The position numbers and the translations under genes were made by a program. This document shows positions 29,096 to 37,770 of a DNA stretch of 52,075 bases, piece after piece (the stretch's first letter is position 1; every line of letters starts with the position of its first letter). This DNA is from Desulfonatronospira sp. (lineage in GTDB: Bacteria > Desulfobacterota > Desulfovibrionia > Desulfovibrionales > Desulfonatronovibrionaceae): contig PUMA01000130.1 in the NCBI GenBank assembly GCA_003551155.1, forward strand, positions 1 through 52,075. The letters are read 5' to 3'. The notes below the pieces were generated by a model. That model did no database searches, was not told the origin of the DNA, and worked only from the letters and a program-made list of their open reading frames with translations.

Positions 29096-30922
29096 TTAAG
29101 CCAGATTTTGATCTGTTGCAAAGTCTTCCTGTATTTTAACCAGCTCATCAAAACGTATGTCCGCGCCCAGGATGGCCTGAATCTCATCCTGCTGACTGAA
29201 AACCGGCACAGATGCAGTCAGACACAGTTTACCTGTAAAATAAGACTTGTAAAAATCAGTGATATGCAGTCTGCCCGTCTTGACTGGGCGCACGAACCAT
29301 TCCCGGTCGGAAAGATCCTTGCCCAGCTTTACCTGCCTGTACTTGGACAAGTCGCCTATATCACTTACATTCCAGGTTAGCAAGCACCCGTTGACATCTG
29401 TCAGGTATAAATACTGAATAAAGGGGGATTCCTGCAGGAAATCGCGCATCAAAGGATTAATCCTTTGCAGGTCCAGGGAGGCCATATCCGGATGAGATGC
29501 CAGGTCGAGCATGATCTTGGCCAGCACCGTGTGTGCGAGCTTTTTGAGTTCATCAAAGGAGGATGAAAATAGTTCGGGCAGATACCTGCTAACCAGCTTT
29601 TCCATTTCCTCATGGGAGTAATTGGTGGTCCGTCCCTTGCTGTATGAATCCCTGATCTTTTCGTAAATCTTGCCCACAGCAGGATGCCTTTTATCCACCT
29701 TCTGATCCTCTGGCAGATCCAGAAAGTGATTGATCCAGTATGCCACACCTGCTCTGCCTGTCTTGTCGGTAATAATTATGGGAATGGACCGGTGCAGAAT
29801 CTGCCTGGTATCGAAAATATTGTAGATTTCCTCATTCTTGAGCAGACCGTCCACATGAATGCCTGCGCTGGTGGCATTGAAGTCCCGGCCTGCAAATGGA
29901 TAATTAGCCGGAATATCCACACCCAGCTTCTTTTGAAAATATGTGGCCAGCTCGGTGATGGCCGGGGTGTAGGCAGCATCATCATCCCCGGTCAGGGCAA
30001 TGTACTCGAAAACCAGGGCTTCAAGGGGGGCATTTCCGGTGCGCTCTCCTATGCCGAACAGAGTTGAGTTGGCTGCTGAGCACCCGTAAAGCCAGGCAGT
30101 GGTGGTATTGATGAAGGCTTTGTGAAAATCATTGTGTCCGTGCCACTCCAGCCATTCGCATGGAACTTTTGCCTCATGGGTGAAAGTGCGCACAATTTTA
30201 GACACGCTTCGGGGCAAAGCAGCTCCGGGATAAGGCACACCATAGCCCATGGTGTCACAGAGTCTGATTTTTACAGGGTGCCCCTTTTGAGCGGCCAGAT
30301 CCATGAGCTGCTGGGCAAAAGGAATGCAGAAGCCATAAATGTCAGCTCTGGTGATATCCTCGAAATGGCATCTGGGTATGATGTCATGTTCCAGAGCAGC
30401 TTCCGCCACCTGGAGATAGTCGTCCATGGCCTGCTGTCTGGTTTTGCCAAGTTTTAAAAAAATGTGGTAATCGGATACTGAAGTGAGCATGCCGGTTTCC
30501 TTTAGGCCCATCTCTTTTACCAGTTTAAGATCCTCTTTGGTGGCCCTGATCCAGCCGGTTATCTCAGGATATCTGTATCCTTTTTCCAGGCATGCCTCCA
30601 CAGCCTTCTTGTCCTTGTCCGAGTAAAGAAAGAATTCACTCTGCCGGATAAGGCCTGAATGGCCGCCCAGCCTGTGCAAGAGCTCATAGATATCTGCGAT
30701 CTGCTGCACTGTGAAGGGAGGTCTGGCTTGCTGACCATCCCTGAAAGTGGTGTCAGTGATAAAGATCTGTTCCGGCGGCCTTGGTAAAATAAATGAATCA
30801 TCAAAGGCCACACGGCAGACACGTTTGTAAGGATAAAGCTCTCGCCAAAGCTGAGGACTCTGGACATCTTCCAGTTCGTATCTCAGTTTTGCTGGATCTT
30901 TATGATAAAGGAAATCAAACAT
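29096..30922 (-). CDS. DRE-TIM acyltransferase (Re-citrate/isopropylmalate synthase-like) fused to a Cache domain
   Basis: A 608-aa two-part protein. Residues about 52-390 form a DRE-TIM barrel of the homocitrate/isopropylmalate synthase superfamily: FITDTTFRDGQQARPPFT (metal-binding start), IPRCHFEDITRADIYGF, IRLCDTMGYGVPYPG, LEWHGHNDFHKAF (metal HxH-like) and FGIGERTGNAPLEA. This pattern fits the Re-face citrate synthases of anaerobes, so condensation of acetyl-CoA with oxaloacetate is likely but not proven. Residues about 480-600 form a Cache/PDC-like sensor domain (LSDREWFVRPV, SVPVFS, ILGADIRFDELV), normally periplasmic. No signal peptide or membrane helix is visible, so the sensor would be cytoplasmic, possibly allosteric. 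Confidence 0.78.
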   Translation of the reverse strand: MFDFLYHKDPAKLRYELEDVQSPQLWRELYPYKRVCRVAFDDSFILPRPPEQIFITDTTFRDGQQARPPFTVQQIADIYELLHRLGGHSGLIRQSEFFLYSDKDKKAVEACLEKGYRYPEITGWIRATKEDLKLVKEMGLKETGMLTSVSDYHIFLKLGKTRQQAMDDYLQVAEAALEHDIIPRCHFEDITRADIYGFCIPFAQQLMDLAAQKGHPVKIRLCDTMGYGVPYPGAALPRSVSKIVRTFTHEAKVPCEWLEWHGHNDFHKAFINTTTAWLYGCSAANSTLFGIGERTGNAPLEALVFEYIALTGDDDAAYTPAITELATYFQKKLGVDIPANYPFAGRDFNATSAGIHVDGLLKNEEIYNIFDTRQILHRSIPIIITDKTGRAGVAYWINHFLDLPEDQKVDKRHPAVGKIYEKIRDSYSKGRTTNYSHEEMEKLVSRYLPELFSSSFDELKKLAHTVLAKIMLDLASHPDMASLDLQRINPLMRDFLQESPFIQYLYLTDVNGCLLTWNVSDIGDLSKYRQVKLGKDLSDREWFVRPVKTGRLHITDFYKSYFTGKLCLTASVPVFSQQDEIQAILGADIRFDELVKIQEDFATDQNLA

Positions 30923-31161
30923 ACAGCCTCCATTTTTTGCAAAATTTTTTGTATGTTAGCCGAAAATCAGGTCTTGAGCAAGGAATCATTAAAAGTAGGT
31001 GCGGGAACTGAAGCGGGGGTCACGCCATGGAGTGGAGAAACTCTGTTCCCGAGTTCAGCATGCTTGGCAGATCCAGGGAATTTAAGGCGTGCAAAGATGA
31101 CAGACTGATAAGCAGCCATGACCCCTATTCTGCCCGGACTTTACTGATTATCTGCTGATGT

Positions 31162-31872
31162 TCAAGCAAAGTCCATCAGAAGTCTTTTTCTAGCGGCTTC
31201 GGCTTCCTCAATCCACCCGCCGCACTCCAGGCTCCAGGCGGCCAGTTCGAACATTTTCTTGGGATTATCTCCGTAGATTGCTGAAATCAGCTCAGTGTAG
31301 GAAGACTTGAAAGCTTCCCGGACAAGGTCTTCCCTGGCAAATAAAAAACGGGCCAGCAGGGGATTGTCCTGGTGAGCGGGTAAATACAGAATGAAAAGTC
31401 TGCGGCAATGAAAAAGAATAAACTTAATCCTGGATATTTCCCGGTCAATGCTTTCCCTGGTCTGGTCCAGGACGGTAAACAGCTCCTGGCTTATAAGCTT
31501 TTCCTCGGGTAATACGGCTGGGTTGCTGTGTCTGGCTTCAAACCATGGCCGGTAGTTTTCCTGCTGGTAGGCATCCTCCCTGAGCTTCATGCTTTCATGA
31601 AAAATATAACCGATACACCAGTCCAGATAAGGGCCTATGTTGTTATCCTGCTGATCATGGCGGAAGAGGATATGGGCGGTATCCTTCAAGCGCCAGAGCT
31701 GGCCCTTGTGCATTTCTTCCCCCAGGATTTCCTTGAAAAAACTGAAGCTGACACAGCCGGTTTGCTCATGGGAGCGAAATTGAGTAAACAACAGCTGGCT
31801 GATCTGACAAAAATCCCGTAGAACGTCGCGAACAAACTCAGGCAGTTTGGATGTGATCCATGATTTGTACAT
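31162..31872 (-). CDS. Hypothetical alpha-helical protein
   Basis: A 236-aa soluble protein that I do not recognise. It appears all-helical with many aromatic and charged residues (HILFRHDQQDNNIGPYLDWCIGYIF; RIKFILFHCRRLFILYLPAH; CGGWIEEAEAARKRLLMDFA). There is no signal peptide and no metal motif. The 236-aa length and helical pattern are compatible with a regulatory or scaffold protein. It is divergent from the CDF transporter gene, with a 76-nt gap. The 239-nt spacer to the Cache-fusion gene shows nothing I can name. Confidence 0.55.
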   Translation of the reverse strand: MYKSWITSKLPEFVRDVLRDFCQISQLLFTQFRSHEQTGCVSFSFFKEILGEEMHKGQLWRLKDTAHILFRHDQQDNNIGPYLDWCIGYIFHESMKLREDAYQQENYRPWFEARHSNPAVLPEEKLISQELFTVLDQTRESIDREISRIKFILFHCRRLFILYLPAHQDNPLLARFLFAREDLVREAFKSSYTELISAIYGDNPKKMFELAAWSLECGGWIEEAEAARKRLLMDFA

Positions 31873-31948
31873 AGAGTTAACTGGGTTAAATAACTTTATT
31901 TGTCCATTTTAAAAATCATCTGTCAACCTTTACGGTTAGCCGCCTGTA

Positions 31949-32887
31949 ATGCCAAGAAATTTTGCTTTATTGTCGGTATTGGCCTCGATTCTGACCCTGG
32001 GCCTTAAATTCGGAGCTTTCTGGGTCACCGGTTCAGTGGGGCTTTTGTCCGATGCTCTGGAAACCCTGGTCAACCTGACAGCCAGTATTGTTGCAGTCCT
32101 GGCCCTGACCATTGCCTTCAGGCCGGCAAATAAAAAATTTAATTACGGGCACGACAAGGCTGAGTATTTTGCCAGCGGCCTGGAAGGCGGACTCATTCTG
32201 GTGGCTGCGGGGGGAATAATCTACTCAGCCCTGGGTCGTCTCATTGCTCCTCAGGCGTTGGAGAACCTCGTCCTCGGAATCATCATTGCAGCTGTTGCAG
32301 CAGGCATAAATCTGGTAGTGGCCAGGATCATGATGAGAGCAGCAAGGCATTTTGATTCCATTGTCCTGGAAGGGGATGCCAAGCATCTGATAGCTGATGT
32401 ATGGACGTCTACAGGGGTTATTGTCGGGCTTTTGATCATTCTGTTTTTTCCTCAGATGCTCATCCTGGACTCCCTGATTGCAGTACTGATAGCTCTTAAC
32501 ATCCCCCGCTCGGGCATCAGTCTTATCAAGCGCTCCATGCATGGCCTCATGGACATTTCCCTGCCCAAAGAAGAGATTCAGATTGTGGAAAAACATATCC
32601 GTGCACATGCAGGTGAATCAGCAGCTTATCACGGCCTGCGGTCCAGGAAATCCGGATCCAGGAGGTTTATAGATTTTCATCTTTTGCTGCCGGGACACAA
32701 AACAATTCAGGAAGGGCATCGGATCTGCTGCCGCATTGAAAAAGGCATTGAAGAAGAGCTGCCCAGGTCCCAGGTAACCATTCACGTAGAGCCCGAGGAA
32801 GACAAGGCCTCCTGGGACGGGGACCGGCTGGGAGGAATAAAGAGCAAGTCTTCATCTGCCGATGACCACCACCCTGATGGAAAATAA
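31949..32887 (+). CDS. Cation diffusion facilitator (CDF) transporter
   Basis: A 312-aa CDF metal/proton antiporter, about the usual size. Membrane helices run from residue 5 to about 185, followed by a cytoplasmic ferredoxin-like domain (about 205-290). The helix 5 metal site reads HLIAD (HxxxD). The helix 2 site, normally HxxxD or DxxxD in SDALHSLVD, reads SDALETLVN (ExxxN). I recall this ExxxN pattern from a distinct CDF branch, so metal selectivity cannot be assumed to be zinc. The C-terminus is long, polar and His-containing (SADDHHPDGK). No metal-responsive regulator was seen nearby. It ends 23 nt before repeat copy B. Confidence 0.88.
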   Translation: MPRNFALLSVLASILTLGLKFGAFWVTGSVGLLSDALETLVNLTASIVAVLALTIAFRPANKKFNYGHDKAEYFASGLEGGLILVAAGGIIYSALGRLIAPQALENLVLGIIIAAVAAGINLVVARIMMRAARHFDSIVLEGDAKHLIADVWTSTGVIVGLLIILFFPQMLILDSLIAVLIALNIPRSGISLIKRSMHGLMDISLPKEEIQIVEKHIRAHAGESAAYHGLRSRKSGSRRFIDFHLLLPGHKTIQEGHRICCRIEKGIEEELPRSQVTIHVEPEEDKASWDGDRLGGIKSKSSSADDHHPDGK

Positions 32888-32910
32888 AACAGGATCCCGG
32901 GCTAATTTTC

Positions 32911-33006
32911 GGCTCCTCGACGCAACGTGTGGATTTTATATACAGTTAAAAATCAAAAGCCTTATCCAGAATGCCATAACAATTCCACAGCATACGTCGA
33001 AGAGCC
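32911..33006 (-). repeat. MITE-like repeat element, copy B
   Basis: The second, inverted copy of the element at 17801-17899, here 96 nt. Read on the minus strand it begins GGCTCTTCGACGTATG and ends CGTCGAGGAGCC; its terminal arms match 20 of 26 positions. It lies tail-to-tail between the CDF and amidase genes. One edge base overlaps the G of the amidase TAG stop. The paired arms could fold into a long hairpin that helps terminate transcription from both sides. Confidence 0.8.
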
Positions 33007-34817
33007 TAATTTTTGTAGCTGAGGCTGGCAAACTGCTCTATCTTGTCCTTGTAGGCCAGTATCCCCTGAGTCAGTCCCTTGGCCATGTATTCCAGAAAGT
33101 CATCGGATTGCAAAAGCCTCAGATCTCGCTCATTGGTCATGTAGCCGAGCTCAAGAAGTATGGAAGGCATTTTGGCTCCCATGAGCACATAAAACGGGGC
33201 CTGCCTTACACCATTGTCACCAAGATCAGTAAATCTGCCCTGGGCATGGCTTATAGTATTAGTGTGAACCTTCTGGGCCAGATTTCTGGACTCATTGATC
33301 TTGGAGCTGAGCATGAGGTCGGTGAGAATGTACTGCAGATCTGATATTTTCTGAGTGCTGACAGCATTCTCTCTGGCTGCCACCCTTTTGGCGTCCTCGG
33401 TTTTGGCAAAATTGAGATAGTACACTTCAAAGCCGCGGACATTGGGGTTGCGATGGGCATTGGCATGCACTGAAATAAAAAGGTCTGCTTTCTGGGAATT
33501 GGCCATGGCTGTTCTTTCTTCCAGGGGCACAAATACGTCCCTGGTACGGGTATACAGCACATTGAACCCCTGTTGCTCAAGATGGCGGCCCAGAATCCTG
33601 GACATTCGCAGCACCACGTCCTTCTCCTTGATTCCGTTGGATATGGCTCCCGGATCTTTGCCTCCGTGTCCGGGATCGATCATAATTGTTCTGACCTTGA
33701 GCCCCAGCTGCTCCACCAGGCTTCCCGCGGTCAGCTCTCTGCTTCTGGGATCCAGGGTTATTTGAGGCCCTCCCTCAAGGGTCCCCAAAACTTTTCTTTC
33801 CTCGGGGGCATAGACATCCACCACTATACGGAACGGGTTTTCCAGGGCAAAAACCCTGAAGTTATCCAGTTCGTGAATATCCAGAACAACCCTGGATTTG
33901 TCCTGTGTATGCTGAGCAGACCTTATGCGGCTCAAAATGCCGTCAGCCACTTTCTCTTCTCCAGCAATGTCTTCGCCCCGGCGGGTTTTTTCCAGGTCAA
34001 TAAACAGACGGTGTGGTGTGCCCAGGTCAGGATCAGGTTTGAGGAGCTGGTGATGGTAATCAACCTGCGAATCCAGGTCCAGGACCACCCGGGTATATTC
34101 GTCGCTGCTCCAGTGACGGATGGTGACCAGCCGGGCCTCCTCTGGCAAAATCCTGTCCTGATCCAGTGCGGGTTGAGAGCTGATCGCGGGAGGGGTCATT
34201 TCCATTAGTTTCATGGTCCCGCCTGGCTCAGGCTGATGACTGAACCCGGCAGCATCGGCCTCGTCTGTATACTCTTGTGCTGTTGCACCTCCGGCCCGCC
34301 TGATCTTCTCCAGATTTTTCCTGTCCAGCTCCTCTAAAACCTTCTGAGCTTCAGGCTTAAACCGGCTCTGGGAAAAATTATATACAACCCGCAGATATTC
34401 AATATATGCCTGAGCAGCGTCATGGTAATGATTCAGATGGAGGCCGGCTTTTCTGAACTGGGCTTCACCAGCCCGGTCGTGCAATGGGAATTCCCGGACA
34501 ACCCGGGTATAATAATCTTCAGCTTTTTCAAAATCAGCCCGCAGATAGGATCTTTTGCCAAGTTCTTCATGAGTTCGGCCAAGGTAAAAAAGAGCCTCAG
34601 CAGCGCTGGATTCGGAAGTGCTCTCCCTGTATGCCCGTTCAAAATAACCGGCAACCTCAAGCCAGTGCGAACGGTATTGAGCCCGGGACTCGTTTTCCAT
34701 GAGGGAATTGAAGCCCTGCAGGCCTTTGTGGTGGTCTGCATGGACAGCCCCGCCTGACAGAAACCAGACAGCCAGGAAAAAGAACAAAAAGGATAAAAGC
34801 GAATTTTTCTTGGGCAT
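33006..34817 (-). CDS. N-acetylmuramoyl-L-alanine amidase (AmiC-like) with TPR and AMIN domains
   Basis: A 603-aa secreted peptidoglycan hydrolase that cuts the amide between MurNAc and the stem peptide, usually in daughter-cell separation. Residues 1-27 form a signal peptide. Residues about 40-170 form TPR-like repeats (EALFYLGRTHEELGKRSYLRADFEKAEDYY), absent from E. coli AmiC. An AMIN domain follows (about 230-330; WSSDEYTRVVLDLDSQVDYHH). The catalytic amidase_3 domain begins MIDPGHGGKDPGAISNG with zinc His, then VHANAHRNPNVRGFEVYYL and PSILLELGYMTNERD with catalytic Glu. It starts 2 nt after the glmS stop, so the two are one transcript. Confidence 0.93.
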   Translation of the reverse strand: MPKKNSLLSFLFFFLAVWFLSGGAVHADHHKGLQGFNSLMENESRAQYRSHWLEVAGYFERAYRESTSESSAAEALFYLGRTHEELGKRSYLRADFEKAEDYYTRVVREFPLHDRAGEAQFRKAGLHLNHYHDAAQAYIEYLRVVYNFSQSRFKPEAQKVLEELDRKNLEKIRRAGGATAQEYTDEADAAGFSHQPEPGGTMKLMEMTPPAISSQPALDQDRILPEEARLVTIRHWSSDEYTRVVLDLDSQVDYHHQLLKPDPDLGTPHRLFIDLEKTRRGEDIAGEEKVADGILSRIRSAQHTQDKSRVVLDIHELDNFRVFALENPFRIVVDVYAPEERKVLGTLEGGPQITLDPRSRELTAGSLVEQLGLKVRTIMIDPGHGGKDPGAISNGIKEKDVVLRMSRILGRHLEQQGFNVLYTRTRDVFVPLEERTAMANSQKADLFISVHANAHRNPNVRGFEVYYLNFAKTEDAKRVAARENAVSTQKISDLQYILTDLMLSSKINESRNLAQKVHTNTISHAQGRFTDLGDNGVRQAPFYVLMGAKMPSILLELGYMTNERDLRLLQSDDFLEYMAKGLTQGILAYKDKIEQFASLSYKN

Positions 34818-34819
34818 GG

Positions 34820-36643
34820 TTATTCCACCGTAACACTTTTGGCCAGGTTTCGCGGCTGATCCACATCCTTGCCCAGATAGACCGCCATTTCATAGGCAAA
34901 CAGCTGCAGGGCAGGCAGCACCAGAAAACTGTTCAGGGGATCTTCCAGCCAGGGTATCTCCCACCTGTCATTGACATCTAATACTGTTTCAGGATTGGTC
35001 AAGGCAATTATCGGCCCGTTGCGGGCCTTTATCTCCATGAGATTGGACTGGATTTTCCCCAGCAGATCGTTGTTCAGGGCCAGAGCAAAGGTTGGAAGCT
35101 CATTGTCAATCAGGGCAATGGGCCCGTGTTTCAGCTCCCCGGCAGCGTATCCCTGCGCGTGTATGTATGAAATTTCCTTGAGCTTCAAAGCTCCTTCCAG
35201 GGCCAGGGGAAAGTTTATTCCGCGGCCAAGATAAAAGAAGCTGCGTGCTCTGGCATATTGTGCACATAATTTCTGAGCCATGGTCTGTATCCGGGGCAGT
35301 TGAGCCTCCATCATTGCCGGCAGGCTGTACAGGTCTGTAACTGCTCTGCGCACAGTCCTGGAATCTATTCTGTCCTTGGCATGACCCCAGTAGAGTGCCA
35401 GCAGATAGAGCATAACCAGTTGGCTGCACATGGCCTTGGTCGAGGCCACGCTGATTTCTGGTCCGGCCTGGGTATAAAGTACCCGGTCGGATTCCCGGGC
35501 CACGCTGGATCCCACCACATTGCAAAGCCCCAGAACCGGCAGGCCCCGCTCTCTGACCATCCGCTGCCCGGCCAGGGTATCTGCGGTTTCCCCGGACTGG
35601 CTGATGCTTACATAGAGAGTTCCGGGTTCCTCCACAAGGACCCTGTATCTGAATTCAGAAGCGATTTCAACATTTACAGGAATCCCGGCCAGACCTTCCA
35701 GGACATATTTGCCCCACAGTCCGGCATTAAATGATGTCCCGCAGGCCACGATATGAAGCCGGGAAGGAACAGGCAGGCCCTGGAGCTCGGACAGGTTGAT
35801 GGTATTGTTTTTGCGGTCCACTCTGCCTGCCAGGCAGTCCATCAGCACCTTGGGCTGCTCCAGGATCTCCTTGAGCATGAAATGCCTGTATCCGCCTTTC
35901 TGAGCAGCCTGTACGTCCCATTTGATGCGCTGAACCTGTTTGGAAACCGGGGTAAGGCTGTGGGCACGATACACAGTCCAGTTACCGGCATCCATTTCCA
36001 CCAGTTCATCATCTTCCAGGAACACCACATCTCTGGTGTAAGGTAAAAATGCCGGAATATCAGAAGCCGCAAAATTTTCACCAGTACCGGCCCCCAGAAT
36101 CAGAGGACTTGCTTTTCTGGCCGCCCATATCCGGCCTGGATGCTGTCTGCTGATCAGGGCAAATGCATAGGACCCCTGCACCTGGGACATGCTCCAGGAC
36201 AGGGCTTCAATGATGGAATCCGTATGTTCCAGGCCATGAGCAATCAGGCAGACCAGAACCTCGGTGTCGGTTTCCGAGCGGAAAGTGCATCCCTTGTCCA
36301 TGAGCAACGATTTGAGCTGTTGGAAATTTTCAATAATGCCGTTGTGCACCAGCGCCAGATTGTAGTGGACATCCAGATGCGGGTGGGCATTGGTTTCGTT
36401 GGGCAGTCCGTGGGTGGCCCATCTGGTGTGACCAATGCCGGTGGTGGCATGCAGAACCTGTCCTCCTGCAAGCTTATGTTCCAGGGCCTGGAGTTTGCCC
36501 GAGGCCCTGAACAGGTGCAGACGTCCGGAATGTTCAAAGGCCAGCCCGGCGGAATCGTATCCACGGTATTCCAGGCTTTTGAGGCCCTGGATGATTACCG
36601 GCACAGCGGGACGGTGCCCAGTATAAGCAATAATGCCGCACAT
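34820..36643 (-). CDS. glmS: Glutamine-fructose-6-phosphate aminotransferase (isomerising)
   Basis: Makes glucosamine-6-phosphate for peptidoglycan and LPS; 607 aa, matching E. coli GlmS (609). The N-terminal glutaminase begins MCGIIAYTGHRPAV, with the nucleophilic Cys2 after Met removal, and shows SLEYRGYDSAGLAF and GIGHTRWATHG. Two SIS isomerase domains follow: CGTSFNAGLWGKYVLEGLAG, SISQSGETADTL, GPEISVASTKAMCSQL and GRGINFPLALEGALKLKEISYIHAQGYAAGELKHGPIALID. The terminal KSVTVE is the conserved GlmS end. No glmS ribozyme is visible in the 144-nt leader. It probably runs on to the amidase, linking precursor supply with wall cutting. Confidence 0.98.
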   Translation of the reverse strand: MCGIIAYTGHRPAVPVIIQGLKSLEYRGYDSAGLAFEHSGRLHLFRASGKLQALEHKLAGGQVLHATTGIGHTRWATHGLPNETNAHPHLDVHYNLALVHNGIIENFQQLKSLLMDKGCTFRSETDTEVLVCLIAHGLEHTDSIIEALSWSMSQVQGSYAFALISRQHPGRIWAARKASPLILGAGTGENFAASDIPAFLPYTRDVVFLEDDELVEMDAGNWTVYRAHSLTPVSKQVQRIKWDVQAAQKGGYRHFMLKEILEQPKVLMDCLAGRVDRKNNTINLSELQGLPVPSRLHIVACGTSFNAGLWGKYVLEGLAGIPVNVEIASEFRYRVLVEEPGTLYVSISQSGETADTLAGQRMVRERGLPVLGLCNVVGSSVARESDRVLYTQAGPEISVASTKAMCSQLVMLYLLALYWGHAKDRIDSRTVRRAVTDLYSLPAMMEAQLPRIQTMAQKLCAQYARARSFFYLGRGINFPLALEGALKLKEISYIHAQGYAAGELKHGPIALIDNELPTFALALNNDLLGKIQSNLMEIKARNGPIIALTNPETVLDVNDRWEIPWLEDPLNSFLVLPALQLFAYEMAVYLGKDVDQPRNLAKSVTVE

Positions 36644-36787
36644 TCTTGGTCAAGCTCCGTTATGCATGTTGTCAGCTGCAGGAATAAAAAAACCGTAAAG
36701 CAAAACTATACATCTATAACAGCAGGGTGTCTGCTGCCTGGCCGTTAAGAAAAAATTTTTGATCTTATGAAAAGAACCATGTCCGGA

Positions 36788-37414
36788 TTACAGATTTATC
36801 TGGTACATGAAAGCATCCCATTTTTTGAGAAGCTGTCCCAGAGCCTTGCCCCTGTGGCTGCGCTGGTTTTTCTGGACTGGATCCATCTGGGCTGCTGTAA
36901 GTTTCAATTCCGGGTCGTAAAAAACCGGATCATAACCAAAACCCTTGGTTCCTCTGGGCTGGGTCAGGACCATGCCTTCCCATTCTCCCCGAACCATCAG
37001 GCTGGCTCCTCCGGGCGCATGCGCCACCAAAACACAGATAAACCTGGCTGCACGGGCATCACCGGACAAGTGCCGCATTCTGCGCAAAAGCTTTGCATTG
37101 TTTTCTTGGTCAGTAGCATCCTTGCCTGCATATCTGGCCGAGTAAACGCCGGGCTCACCATCCAGGGCAGGCACTTCCAGGCCGGAATCGTCGGCTATGG
37201 CTACATAACCGGTGCCCCTGGCTACAGCCATGGCTTTTATCCGGGCGTTCTCTTCAAAAGAGGATCCTGTTTCAGGAATGTCTCCTATCTGTGGAAACCG
37301 GTCCAGCCCCTGAACCTTTATGTCCGGCCTGACAGCAGCCAGCAAGCGTCCCATTTCTTGGATTTTGCCCTGATTTCGGGTTGCCAGAACTATTATCGCA
37401 TCATTGCCGGACAT
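36788..37414 (-). CDS. rdgB: Non-canonical purine NTP pyrophosphatase (RdgB/HAM1)
   Basis: Hydrolyses ITP, dITP and XTP to monophosphates, cleaning nucleotide pools. Motifs are VLATRNQGKIQEM, GSSFEENARIKA, ADDSGLEVPALDGEPGVYSARYAG and GFGYDPVFYDPEL. I place the start at ATG 37414 (MSGNDAIIVLATRN) with GAGGGG 8 nt upstream; the ORF-track version adds 28 residues encoded across a parS-like site and is improbable. The 208-aa length is typical. The near-parS site is about 45 nt upstream, so ParB spreading could affect its expression. Confidence 0.95.
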   Translation of the reverse strand: MSGNDAIIVLATRNQGKIQEMGRLLAAVRPDIKVQGLDRFPQIGDIPETGSSFEENARIKAMAVARGTGYVAIADDSGLEVPALDGEPGVYSARYAGKDATDQENNAKLLRRMRHLSGDARAARFICVLVAHAPGGASLMVRGEWEGMVLTQPRGTKGFGYDPVFYDPELKLTAAQMDPVQKNQRSHRGKALGQLLKKWDAFMYQINL

Positions 37415-37457
37415 GATTTTCCCCTCAATTCTTAGCTGAAAACCGCAGATGTTGTCC

Positions 37458-37477
37458 ATTGTTTCATGTGAAACAAT
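37458..37477. promoter_or_regulatory. Second parS-like site
   Basis: ATTGTTTCATGTGAAACAAT differs from the perfect parS palindrome at 23888 by one base (C to T at the centre), including the same flanking AT pairs. Such one-mismatch sites often bind ParB. It lies in the leader region of rdgB, about 13.6 kb from the first site. Confidence 0.75.
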
Positions 37478-37770
37478 TTGCTGCAAAAAACTCTTCAATC
37501 TGCAAAAAAGGGGGCTGCCAAGTTACTGTTATGCCTGCCCTGAGGTATAAAAGCCTTTAATACAGCTGCCTGGAAAATTGCAAGCAATTTCGTCTGGTTT
37601 TTGCCTTTCTGCGAGGATGAGGCAGCAATGTTCTCTCATGGTTTCTTTACAGCATCACAATAGGTTATTGATTTCCTCGATACACTGCGTGGAAAACAGG
37701 CATAAGTGGCTGATAGCATGTGCTTTTCCCGGATTCTGCAGCACAGATTTTAAGAATGCTGGACGAGGGA
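37478..37770. other. Non-coding gap before thiF-like gene end
   Basis: The region from the parS-like site to the end of the thiF-like gene has no convincing gene. A 91-aa + ORF (37578-37853) has no RBS and runs antisense into the thiF-like gene. A T-rich patch and a GAGGTATAAAAG word occur near 37540, but no complete promoter is clear. Confidence 0.4.

Noticed and set aside
36644-36787. glmS ribozyme or attenuator upstream of glmS
   Set aside because: No ribozyme core is visible; CAGCAG...CTGCTG is a short hairpin without a T-run.
37415-37498. N-terminal extension of RdgB
   Set aside because: It would be translated through the parS-like site; ATG 37414 has the RBS and matches the family N-terminus.
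37676-37700. TCCTCGATACACTGCGTGGA resembling a repeat arm
   Set aside because: Only partial similarity to one arm, with no second arm or core nearby.
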